Shown here: piece by piece, positions 1-9,255 of the stretch
How the letters are laid out: every line of letters begins with the position of its first letter
Numbering within the stretch: position 1 is the stretch's first letter
Source of the DNA: Candidatus Peribacteraceae bacterium
GTDB taxonomy: Bacteria; Patescibacteriota; Gracilibacteria; Peribacterales; Peribacteraceae
NCBI GenBank assembly: GCA_028711345.1
Contig: JAQTSK010000005.1
Coordinates: 1 to 54,275 of the forward strand
Direction of reading: 5' to 3'
DNA: 54,275 bases
The notes under the pieces: model-generated
Database searches by the model: none
What the model saw: only the letters and a program-made list of their open reading frames with translations
Told to the model about the DNA's origin: nothing
Translations under genes and position numbers: made by a program

Positions 1-72
1 TAAAGTCCGTGTGTTTTCAGAGAGTGAAGCATGTCACAGACCGTAACAGGTTTTTTCTCGGTGTTCTGCTCT

Positions 73-2796
73 TCAGGTTGCGGAGAAGTTCAAATTGCTA
101 CCCACTCGATTTCCCGAAGAGCCAATCATAATTGCTTTTGCCGTAAGGACTTTTTGAAATGCAGCAAGTTCTTCTTCTGTTTCGATTTTACATCCAAGAA
201 ATTCACTTTTGCCTCCATCAGTTTTTTTCGTGATCAAGATGCATGGATACGCCGTCGCTTCAAACACAGGGAGATCACCAAAGTCTATGAGTGATGCGAT
301 GGCAGTATCTTTCTTGATAAGTTGCCGAAGAAGCCTTCCATAGTTTGAACGAAGATACTTGTTTGATGTAATGAAACTCAAGACACCATGCTTGTGTAGC
401 AGCCGGAAGCCAAGCTCATAGAAGTAGCAATACAGGTCTGCCCTGCCAGAGTAAACTTGGTAATTATTCTCCAGTTGTGGCTTAAGTTCTTTGATCTCCT
501 CCATGCGGACGTATGGTGGATTGGCAATGACCACATCGAATCCCTTCTTCTCTCTAAAGACTTCGGCAAATTGCAGCTTCCAGAGAAAGAATGGTCGGAC
601 GCGTGTCTGCTTGAGCTTTGCGAGTAGATCACCTTTGTTTTTTTCAGTCAGTGATATTTCAATGAGTTCCCATTCTAGGGATTCGATCTTCTTTTTGGCC
701 TCATCTTTCTTCTTCTTTTGAGTCGCTTCGAAGAAATCCTTATGCAGGGCTTTCAGTTCTTTCAAAACTTCACCTACACGACTCGGCGCGTCAAATATGC
801 CCATATTCTCGGATTGCTTTGGCTTCGTATGCAATTGCTTCTGTACATCTTGCAAATGTTTGATCTCAGACTGTATCTCTTCTTTCCGCATGTCTGTGAG
901 CTTGTCACCGGAATGGAGTGCAAAGTATTCCTGCTGCAAAACATTGATTTTAGCCTTCGCATTCGCAAGTTCTTTCTCTTTATCTTCCGAACTACTTTCA
1001 AGAAGTTTCTCATCGAAGAGCCGAATGCCCTCGAACTCCTCCAGCAAACTGTTGCCCTGCATGATTCGATAGTCGAGGTTTGGTAGCGGCTTGATGCGTT
1101 CAATGTCATCTTCATCAACGATGAGCGAAAGCCAAAGACGTAGCTTGGCGATTTCTACTGCACCGGGTTCGATGTCTACGCCATAGAGCGATTCCTGAAT
1201 AGCATGACGCTTCAGATCGTATGGAGTGCGATTCTTCTTGTTGGGAAGATAGTTGGATAGCGTCTGTCTTGCACTTACGATCTCGCTCATCATTCCTACC
1301 GGGAAGGCTCCTGAGCCAATGGCTGGGTCGCAGACTCGGATTTCGGCGAGTTTCTTATCTATCAGCGCTGCATTGTCGCGGATGCTTTCCGGAAGAATGT
1401 ATGAATAGGCATCTGTTTCTTTGCCCTCGCGTACCACACGGCTTTCATGTTCGATCACCATATTCCCCATATGCACGAATATCGTGATGTCCTCCTTCGA
1501 TACCTTTTCATGTAATTCATTCGCAAGGTAATTGATCAGGCTTTCCTCACACATGTAATGCACGATTTCGCGTGGCGTGTAGTAGGTTCCCTTCGACTTT
1601 CTGTCATTAACCTCGAGTAGATTCTCGAAGACCTTCCCAAGCATTTCGGGGTCTACTGCGACTTCTTTTTCGAGAGGTTCGTCCTCCTTTACCGTGAAAT
1701 TGTAGCGGTCGAATATATCGAGGATGCCATTGCCTACGTCTCCTTCCTTGGTCTTCACTGTGTTCGAGAACAAGTCGTTCCCGAGGGTGATGTCGGTATG
1801 CACCCAGTCATAGCTGCTGATGGGATCGAAAAGTCCTCCGTTGAGAAACGGGATCTTGCAGTTGAACTTGCTGTAGTAGTTCTCCTCCCGTTCGACCGCG
1901 AGCGCCTCGTAAAATAGCGGCTCCAGCACGTCATTGAAGAAGTTTTTGTAGCGCATGAGGTTGCCTTCAAAGAGCTGACGCAGGAAGTTCTTGTGACCGC
2001 TGCCCCACGCTGCGTCGCGCCCCACTCCGAACCAGCCTTTTTTCTGGAGGAAGTAAAGAAAGACGATCTGTCCAAGCAGTTTCTTAGTGAAGTCAGCAGT
2101 ATTCACCCCTTTCTTTTCAAACTCTGCTTTGAGGCCATTATCTGTTTCAACAAGCGCATCCAGCTCTTCTTTCACGTGCAGGAATAGATCACGGTACTTC
2201 TCGAAGAACTCTTTAGTGACGGTTTCGATATTAAAGGCATTCTCAATGAGTTTGAGGGTCGGATTATGTTTGTCGTCGGCGAGGATAGGCAGCAGCTGCC
2301 GCTGTGCCGTGTGGCTGCTCTCATGAGACCCGACAAGGAAGGAATAGCGGCGTGCAGGGGTGAAGTCCTCCTCGGCTTTGATCTTTCCCTTTTTCTCCAC
2401 AAGCTTGTAGTCCATCTTCACGAAGGAAAACCGCCAGTCTTCTGGATTTGGGGAAACGAAGGCGATCAGCCCAGCATCCTTTGCGTCCCTGCTTTTCAGA
2501 TAGTTAGCGATGAAGTTACGTTGTGAGGTTCGCGCCCGAGCCAAGGTTGTTTCACTCTTGAGGTGGACGATGAGGACATCCAACTTCAGCCCTTCAGGAT
2601 CAGTAAATGTACCAATACGCTCGTATCCTTTCACAAACTCGCGGAATTTCTCAGGAACGTACTGACCGTAGAGGGAGAAAGCCTTGGATTCGTCAATTGT
2701 GTTGAGCAGATTCTTCACGAAGTTCACGTACCGCTCCTTATCGAATGAGTTTTGGAAGGTGTCCCGAATGAGCTTAGTAGCTGTGTTCTTATCCAT
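73..2796 (-). CDS. Type IIG-like restriction/adenine-specific DNA methyltransferase (Eco57I-like), C-terminus apparently truncated
   Basis: GTYYTPREIVHYM, VCDPAIGSGAFPVGMM and FDVVIANPPYVR (NPPY) N6-adenine MTase motifs; N-terminal LDVLIVHLKS nuclease-like region; start is 4 bp after the upstream helicase stop. Confidence 0.85.
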   Translation of the reverse strand: MDKNTATKLIRDTFQNSFDKERYVNFVKNLLNTIDESKAFSLYGQYVPEKFREFVKGYERIGTFTDPEGLKLDVLIVHLKSETTLARARTSQRNFIANYLKSRDAKDAGLIAFVSPNPEDWRFSFVKMDYKLVEKKGKIKAEEDFTPARRYSFLVGSHESSHTAQRQLLPILADDKHNPTLKLIENAFNIETVTKEFFEKYRDLFLHVKEELDALVETDNGLKAEFEKKGVNTADFTKKLLGQIVFLYFLQKKGWFGVGRDAAWGSGHKNFLRQLFEGNLMRYKNFFNDVLEPLFYEALAVEREENYYSKFNCKIPFLNGGLFDPISSYDWVHTDITLGNDLFSNTVKTKEGDVGNGILDIFDRYNFTVKEDEPLEKEVAVDPEMLGKVFENLLEVNDRKSKGTYYTPREIVHYMCEESLINYLANELHEKVSKEDITIFVHMGNMVIEHESRVVREGKETDAYSYILPESIRDNAALIDKKLAEIRVCDPAIGSGAFPVGMMSEIVSARQTLSNYLPNKKNRTPYDLKRHAIQESLYGVDIEPGAVEIAKLRLWLSLIVDEDDIERIKPLPNLDYRIMQGNSLLEEFEGIRLFDEKLLESSSEDKEKELANAKAKINVLQQEYFALHSGDKLTDMRKEEIQSEIKHLQDVQKQLHTKPKQSENMGIFDAPSRVGEVLKELKALHKDFFEATQKKKKDEAKKKIESLEWELIEISLTEKNKGDLLAKLKQTRVRPFFLWKLQFAEVFREKKGFDVVIANPPYVRMEEIKELKPQLENNYQVYSGRADLYCYFYELGFRLLHKHGVLSFITSNKYLRSNYGRLLRQLIKKDTAIASLIDFGDLPVFEATAYPCILITKKTDGGKSEFLGCKIETEEELAAFQKVLTAKAIMIGSSGNRVGSNLNFSAT

Positions 2797-2800
2797 AGGC

Positions 2801-5800
2801 TCAAGCGGTGAAGTATTCGGAGAGAATGACCTCGCGAGGACCAGCTGTCTTCGCTGCGCTACTCACGAGGCTTTCTTTGAAGAATTCCTCCGGGATACAC
2901 GTACGCAGTGCGCCGAGGATTTTCAGGGGGTGAATACCACCCTCCATTTCCTTCTCGATGATCTTCATGACTTCCTTAAGCGTCTGCTTGGGCATGCCGC
3001 CATCCTGCACTTCCTTAATGACTTTCTCCAGATAGGCTTCGTCGTCCTCGGTGTATCCCTTGAACCTACGAATGTCTGAGGCACGAAGAATCTTGAGGAG
3101 GCGTGCGCCTTTATCGCTGCCGGATTTTCCTTGCGTCTCCATGATCTCCACTTCCTCGTTGGTCGCGAAGCGAAATGCTTCCTTGTTCTGCTCGAGGAGT
3201 TCGTAGAACCGTTTGCCCAACTCGTCACGCTTTACGCTCTTCTCAGCCTCCAGATACGAAGCGGCAGCGAGGAAGTCCAGTTCCATCGCGGAACTCTTTG
3301 CCCCTGCGAGGAAGAACTTCTGGAGCTTGCCTTTACGGAAGTAGGTGAGGAGAGAGTCGCGAAGTTCAGCCCTTGCTCTCGCGGTGCGCGCTTTCTTCGG
3401 CAGGCGCTTGATTCGTTCGAAGATCTCAGGCTGATTGTCTCGAAGATCACGAATGATGGAGAGGTACTTAAGCTCGCTTTCCTCTCCTTCGTTTTCCCCC
3501 GTGATCGTCTGCTTGGATGAAAGCCGGACAAACAGGTCGTGCGACTTGATCTCTTCTCCATCGGTTAAAAGGCGGGCATCAGCTCCGAGCATTTCGATGA
3601 AGGCATGGATCTTCGATTCGGCAGACTCCCGCAGCTTGATTTGGTCGTTGCTCTGCTTCGTCGGGAAGAAGTTGAACGTGTAGATTTTCGGGAACTTGGT
3701 ATCCACACGGTTGATGCGCCCGACACGCTGCATGACACGGGTCGGATTCCATGGAATGTCGTAGTTGATGACGACATTGCTCCGGTGGAGGTTTACACCT
3801 TCCGCGAGGACTTCGGTGGCGATGAGAATCCGGTAGTCATCCTTGGGATTCTTCACCTTCGCATCGAAATTCTTGATAACTTGCTCTCGTACCGAAGCAT
3901 CCGAGCTGCCTGTATAGCACAGTACGTTTCCAAGGCGTTCATTCAGGCTTTCGGCTAGGTATTCGGCGGTTTCCTTCGATTCCGTGAAGACGATGAGCTT
4001 ATTGTCCTTAAGAAGAGGCCGGGAAGTGAGGATGTCCGCAAAGGCAATCAGCTTGGGGTCTCGCACGATACCTTTCCAGAGTTTCTCGATTTCCCTAAGG
4101 GCAGAAAGATCGCTTCGGAGATCGCGTTCGAATTCCTTCTTAAAGTCCTTCGCGTCGTACTTCTGGGCTTTGTCCTGTTCCATCAGACGCGCTACCGCTG
4201 CATCATCGTCGCGTTCCAGGAGATCAAAGAGCTTGAGCGAGTGCTTGCGACTCACGTACACCGAACCCTTCTCAAATTCCTCGAGGAACCGCTCGTAGGA
4301 GTGGATGAACCGCTCCACGGTATTGCGGAATGCGAAGAAACTGCTCTCCAGACGCTTGATGAGGAGAATCTTCATGAACTTACCCATGTTCACCTGCGCC
4401 TGTTCCTCGGCGCCTTGGAGATCGCCCTTGTAGTACTTGGATGACAGGGGCATGTACCGCGAGTACGTGAATTCGCGGGCGATGATCTCGACTGTACGCG
4501 AGAAAACCTTGTCTTCCTCGGGACTGAACTCATAAAACACAGCTTCGGGATCGGCAACATCGGGGAAACGGAGTTTTTGTCTGGCTAGATCCTCACCAAA
4601 GTACTTGATGATTTCAGAACGCGTCCGCCTCACCATCAGATATTTCAGGACTTTTTCACGTACTTCCTTGGCGTTTTCTTTCGTGACGCGCATGAACTCC
4701 TCGTAGTCCCTCTGTCTGTCGAGATTCTTGCGCTTGCGCTCGAGCGTTGCGAAGAACGCATCGAGGTTCGGCATGTTGGGAATCGTGCTGTTCTTTCCCT
4801 TCTGGAAGAGTTTGATCTGGTTGAGAATGTCACGCGGGTAGTTGTTGTATGGCGTTGCTGAGACGAGGATAACTCGTTTACCCCTGCAAATGCGTGCGAG
4901 CATTTCGTAAGTGATGTTCGTATCGGTGCGGAAGTGATGTGCTTCATCTATGAAGACGTTCTTGTACTGGTCGGTGCCGCGCTCAAGAAGTTTTTCGAGC
5001 ACACCGATGGATTCAAAGGTCGCGCTCACTCGGAAGTCTGCGAAGACATTAGTCCATGATCCCGGATTGTCCGCATCAAGCAGGACTGGCGAAGCCAGAA
5101 CGAGGCTCCTGCCATCGAGCTGCTGCGCAAGCATGGCAGCCATATAGGTCTTGCCCAAGCCAACCACATCGGAGAGGAAGACCCCACCGTATTCGTCGAG
5201 GATTTTTTTGGCATTGAGTACCGCCTGTTCTTGGTACTCCAGCTGCTTAAACTCAGTCGGAACGTACTGATAGAAGAGCTCCACGGGTCGATTGATCTCG
5301 TCCTTGAAGTATTCGTAGAGGAACTTCAGATACATTTCGCGTGGCGTGATGGTGTCATTCAGCCACGTTTTGTTCTGGATAGTCTCAATGTACTTCTCTG
5401 ACACATCCACGCTGTTCTTCCACAACTCTTCGAACTTCGCTTTCGAATATTCGTAATCGCCGCGCATCTTGAGCTCTACGTTGAACTCCAGATTCTGAAC
5501 CAGCCCCGATTGCGTGAAGTTGCTGGACCCGGTAATCACCCTCCCTGCATCAATGTGTCCTTCAGGGAAGGTCATGATGTAGAGCTTGGCGTGAACGTTT
5601 TGTGAGGGATATGCACGTATCTCCAACTTTCCGGAGCGCAGCCACTTCATGAATGTATGAACGCCATCTTCCACAGTAGCGGTGTCTTTGGCCTCCCACT
5701 CCATCTCATGCGCCGTAAGCTTCTCAAACTCTTCCTTGGTTTCCGAATGGGAAAACTGCATGGTTGTTTGCTCTAAGCGCTTTGATTGTTCGATCAGATC

Positions 5801-6007
5801 GAACGTCTGACGGTTCGTGCTGATACCAATGAGGATGCGGATTTTCTCCGTCTTCTCCAAAGATTTGTAGACTGCATGGAAACCACTTGTGTAAAAGTAG
5901 CCCACGAGTACATCGAAAAGTCGCGTGTCTTTAATAAGAACATTAAAACGGTCTCTAAGATTTTTGCCGTTTTCATTTGTGATAAATGTAAGGTCAGTGG
6001 ACATCAT
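2801..6007 (-). CDS. SF2/SNF2-type helicase with N-terminal phospholipase D-like domain
   Basis: HAKLYIMTFPEGHIDAGRVITGSSNFTQSG (HKD/PLD), SDVVGLGKTYMA (Walker A), IDEAHHFR, LVSATPYNN, RVMQRVGRINRVD (motif VI). ORF track start is 6079; MMSTDLTF start preferred because 6079 overlaps the recombinase 3' end. Confidence 0.88.
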   Translation of the reverse strand: MMSTDLTFITNENGKNLRDRFNVLIKDTRLFDVLVGYFYTSGFHAVYKSLEKTEKIRILIGISTNRQTFDLIEQSKRLEQTTMQFSHSETKEEFEKLTAHEMEWEAKDTATVEDGVHTFMKWLRSGKLEIRAYPSQNVHAKLYIMTFPEGHIDAGRVITGSSNFTQSGLVQNLEFNVELKMRGDYEYSKAKFEELWKNSVDVSEKYIETIQNKTWLNDTITPREMYLKFLYEYFKDEINRPVELFYQYVPTEFKQLEYQEQAVLNAKKILDEYGGVFLSDVVGLGKTYMAAMLAQQLDGRSLVLASPVLLDADNPGSWTNVFADFRVSATFESIGVLEKLLERGTDQYKNVFIDEAHHFRTDTNITYEMLARICRGKRVILVSATPYNNYPRDILNQIKLFQKGKNSTIPNMPNLDAFFATLERKRKNLDRQRDYEEFMRVTKENAKEVREKVLKYLMVRRTRSEIIKYFGEDLARQKLRFPDVADPEAVFYEFSPEEDKVFSRTVEIIAREFTYSRYMPLSSKYYKGDLQGAEEQAQVNMGKFMKILLIKRLESSFFAFRNTVERFIHSYERFLEEFEKGSVYVSRKHSLKLFDLLERDDDAAVARLMEQDKAQKYDAKDFKKEFERDLRSDLSALREIEKLWKGIVRDPKLIAFADILTSRPLLKDNKLIVFTESKETAEYLAESLNERLGNVLCYTGSSDASVREQVIKNFDAKVKNPKDDYRILIATEVLAEGVNLHRSNVVINYDIPWNPTRVMQRVGRINRVDTKFPKIYTFNFFPTKQSNDQIKLRESAESKIHAFIEMLGADARLLTDGEEIKSHDLFVRLSSKQTITGENEGEESELKYLSIIRDLRDNQPEIFERIKRLPKKARTARARAELRDSLLTYFRKGKLQKFFLAGAKSSAMELDFLAAASYLEAEKSVKRDELGKRFYELLEQNKEAFRFATNEEVEIMETQGKSGSDKGARLLKILRASDIRRFKGYTEDDEAYLEKVIKEVQDGGMPKQTLKEVMKIIEKEMEGGIHPLKILGALRTCIPEEFFKESLVSSAAKTAGPREVILSEYFTA

Positions 6008-6068
6008 TCCAAATCCTACAGCTTTGGTTATCAATATCACAATTCTTCTTGATGAACGTGAAGTACTA

Positions 6069-7376
6069 CTATTGCCCATTTTCGAGTACTACTCGCGGGT
6101 ACACTCTCAATATTAGCCGCCCCTTCATGTTCGACAGCAAAGTCCTCTTATCTTCCCGTGTTCCTTTCCGAAGAATGTACTTGGCATACATCTGGATAGT
6201 TACCTTCGGCAATTCCTGCTCAGTACCGGGAGTATGCCCCATGGCATGTATCGCAAAACGTTCGAACCTTGCAATCTCAGCTTCCATATGAGGACGCAAT
6301 CCCAAATCATTGATATCAACCGAGTCCATGATTTCGGAAAGTTGCTTGATCAGTTCGTCTTCACGAATTGTAACTCCTTTGCACACTGAGTCTCCGCCTC
6401 CCGAGCAAAGGTAATAGACAAGATGCTTCACAGAACCATCCTTCAGTTCTACGGTCTTTTCTTGTGCAGTGATGCCACTACCACAGAGGCCGCATTTCAT
6501 CATCCGCACGAAGGCAAAGTTCTTGTGATTAATCTTCTTCCGCGCTGAACTGGAAATCCTTTGCTGTATTCGCTCAAACATCGCCTTGGATACAAGCGGT
6601 TCGTATTCGCCCTTGTACCACTTTCCACTCTTTTCCGGCCATTCGAATCTACCGGTGTAGTAAGAATTGTGGATCATGCGCTGGATCATGCTCAACGGCA
6701 TCTGCTTGCCAAGTGGAGTAGTGAAGCCGATCTCCTTTAGCCAAGCACGAATTTTCCTACTGCTCATTCCTTGTTCAGTCATGCGAAAGATCTTTCTTAC
6801 GATCGGAGCGCGGACAGGATCAAGAATCACCCTGCTTTTCTGGGTACCAGCAGGATAATCTAAGATGTAACCAACGGGTGTTTTGCATGGTCTATGCCCC
6901 AAGGAGGCTCTCGTATGCTGACCACGCTTCACGTTAATGCCACGGTTGTCGTTTTCCAGCTTCGCTTGGCTACAGAGGATCATGAGGAGGAATTTGTCGT
7001 TAGGATTCCCCGTGAAGACTTGGTTAATGGTACGAATCTCGCGAAGAAGACCCTGATCCATGAGATCGACCATCTTCCCGAGATCACCGGCATTGCGACT
7101 GAGTCTGTCCGGCAGCCATGTGAGAATGCCAGAAATGACACCTCGCTTGATCTCCTCGATCAATTGCATGAACACCGGCCGTTGGCCAGACATCTTCGCG
7201 GAATGAGCTTCGGTGTGTGTTGCGACTACATTCAGGCCGTCTCGCTCCGCAACAGCTCGCAGTTCCTTCAGCTGAGAATCGATTGAGAGGGCTTGGCGCT
7301 CGTCGGATTCTTCGGACTTACGGGCGTAGAGGGAGAAGTGGACTTCGTCGTTGGTATTAATGGTTGTTTTCGGCAT
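6069..7376 (-). CDS. Large serine recombinase (resolvase/invertase N-terminal, recombinase and zinc-ribbon domains)
   Basis: SLYARKSEESDERQALSIDSQ catalytic Ser region, LTWLPDRLSRN, CGLCGSGITAQEK zinc ribbon. Confidence 0.93.
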   Translation of the reverse strand: MPKTTINTNDEVHFSLYARKSEESDERQALSIDSQLKELRAVAERDGLNVVATHTEAHSAKMSGQRPVFMQLIEEIKRGVISGILTWLPDRLSRNAGDLGKMVDLMDQGLLREIRTINQVFTGNPNDKFLLMILCSQAKLENDNRGINVKRGQHTRASLGHRPCKTPVGYILDYPAGTQKSRVILDPVRAPIVRKIFRMTEQGMSSRKIRAWLKEIGFTTPLGKQMPLSMIQRMIHNSYYTGRFEWPEKSGKWYKGEYEPLVSKAMFERIQQRISSSARKKINHKNFAFVRMMKCGLCGSGITAQEKTVELKDGSVKHLVYYLCSGGGDSVCKGVTIREDELIKQLSEIMDSVDINDLGLRPHMEAEIARFERFAIHAMGHTPGTEQELPKVTIQMYAKYILRKGTREDKRTLLSNMKGRLILRVYPRVVLENGQ

Positions 7377-7433
7377 GTTCTGTATTTTAGTTCCACTAAC
7401 GAAACAAAGAAAATACCATTCATTGAGTGGAGT

Positions 7434-9209
7434 CTATTTCGTCACAAGCTGCTCCAGCATCAATTTACTGAACCAACTGGAAAAGATTCCCAGGAGAGGA
7501 AAAATTATTACAAAAACAATCGGAAGTGCGATGAGAATGCAAAAAGCCATGATCTTAATGAAGGCCTGCCTGCTCATTTTCATGAAGTACAGATTTATCT
7601 CCATAGAAGGCAATGACGGTTCAATGATGGTCTGTGCCGTCATCATTTTTCCGATTTCTGCTGATGAATAATGCAGATCTTCCAATTTTCTTGCCACATG
7701 ACGAGACATACGAGTCTTTTCTCTCTGATGCTTCTCAAGCATAGGGGCGGTGGGGAATTCCTTTAAGAATTTTCGACTAATCCATGCAACAAGATGACCT
7801 TCATTATCTGCAATTTTGTAGTATCCCTCTTTAATCTTCTCGTTAAGTGCATGGAAATGATCTTCTTGCCATTCTTTCCAATCTTCAAGAATACGATTGG
7901 TCTTTATTTCTTTCTCAGTATTTATGGCTACATTTTTCTTTTCCGAAACAAATGGCTGCGCTTTTGCCCACACCGAATCGAAAAATTCCAAATCTTCTTT
8001 TATTGGATCCAAATGCGCAGCCTCATTGTTGTGCAGGCCATTTAGAGATGGACCCAACCTTAATGACTTTCCGTTACTTAGCAGCAGGAATCGACCGTGC
8101 TCTGGATCTGACATCCTTCTTACTTCTCCTGAAATACCATGCTCTTTTAACCAATCAGCCAGAAATTGCTCATTTAATGCTTGTGATTTCACCGTACTAA
8201 GCATGCGCAGGGGGCTCGATGCAATAACCCCCAATGAGAGAATATTTCCCAAGGCAACAAGTCCCTTGTTGTCTAGGTAAGGATCAAATACAGCATCAAC
8301 TTTTGCTGGGCCAATAAGACTGGCAATCAGCTTTAGATTCGATGCAGGTGTTCTTGCTGATATGCGTACTGTCGCCGGAATCTCGGCCTCATTCCCGGCA
8401 TGATAGTCCACTTCGCTTTGAGCGTTCGCTTCGGCTCTTTCGATACTATTCAGAATTTGACCATGTCTCCTCATGTGATCATCGCGTTCGATTTGCGCAC
8501 TTGCACCAAGTTCAGCCCACTCGTTTTTGAATCTGGAAATGATGCGTTTTTTCTCGCGAGCATCTCTAGCGTTACTTGGATCCCATGCATTCAGCGTGAC
8601 ACAAATACGCTCGCAGTAATCAAGAATAGATTCCTGAAAGTGTTGCTGATAAATCGTCCCAATTGCTATGCCCTGCTCCCACCAACTGCTATGTGCTTGA
8701 AGTAATTGATCGAGAAGATCTGTTCGAACAATTATCCATGCTTTGTGGGTACGTGATCGATAAACATAAATTTTCTTTTCTGTGAATTTATCCAAAATAG
8801 AAGGCAGAGAAAAAGAAAACATAAGCCAGTGTTCTTTTGGTTCGATGCCTTGCTGAATGCAATCGACAAGATCAATGTCTCCAATCCCATGATCGGACAG
8901 TTTCCCTTTAAACGCAGCTTTATTTTGGTTTAGTTCATCAGAATTGAAAGCCAGTAGAAATGAATAGTGGGGATCTCTTACCAGCCTAGGTAATGCTTCA
9001 AGAGAATACTCTTGAACGTGACCAGCAATGCCGCTGAGAGTTGGATTGGTTGAAAAAAGTCGCATGAGGTTGCATAGGATATCAGAAAACGTACGAATTT
9101 CAGATTTAACCTGGCTTATCGTCATGCATCTGAGTGCGCTCAGTTTGCCATTGGTGCATGAAATGGGGTCACCATGCTTGGATACAGGAAAGCCGCTCTG
9201 AAAAGCCAA
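7434..9209 (-). CDS. Unknown protein with degenerate PLD-like region and C-terminal transmembrane segments
   Basis: VDAVFDPYLDNKGLVALGNIL followed by HGRFLLLSNGKSLRLGPSLNGL (PLD-like, canonical HxK not intact); C-term KIMAFCILIALPIVFVIIFPLLGIFSSWF. Confidence 0.6.
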   Translation of the reverse strand: MAFQSGFPVSKHGDPISCTNGKLSALRCMTISQVKSEIRTFSDILCNLMRLFSTNPTLSGIAGHVQEYSLEALPRLVRDPHYSFLLAFNSDELNQNKAAFKGKLSDHGIGDIDLVDCIQQGIEPKEHWLMFSFSLPSILDKFTEKKIYVYRSRTHKAWIIVRTDLLDQLLQAHSSWWEQGIAIGTIYQQHFQESILDYCERICVTLNAWDPSNARDAREKKRIISRFKNEWAELGASAQIERDDHMRRHGQILNSIERAEANAQSEVDYHAGNEAEIPATVRISARTPASNLKLIASLIGPAKVDAVFDPYLDNKGLVALGNILSLGVIASSPLRMLSTVKSQALNEQFLADWLKEHGISGEVRRMSDPEHGRFLLLSNGKSLRLGPSLNGLHNNEAAHLDPIKEDLEFFDSVWAKAQPFVSEKKNVAINTEKEIKTNRILEDWKEWQEDHFHALNEKIKEGYYKIADNEGHLVAWISRKFLKEFPTAPMLEKHQREKTRMSRHVARKLEDLHYSSAEIGKMMTAQTIIEPSLPSMEINLYFMKMSRQAFIKIMAFCILIALPIVFVIIFPLLGIFSSWFSKLMLEQLVTK

Positions 9210-9255
9210 GAATCATTTATTGTTTTCACAGGCTGGCACAAAAAACCCGTACGGA

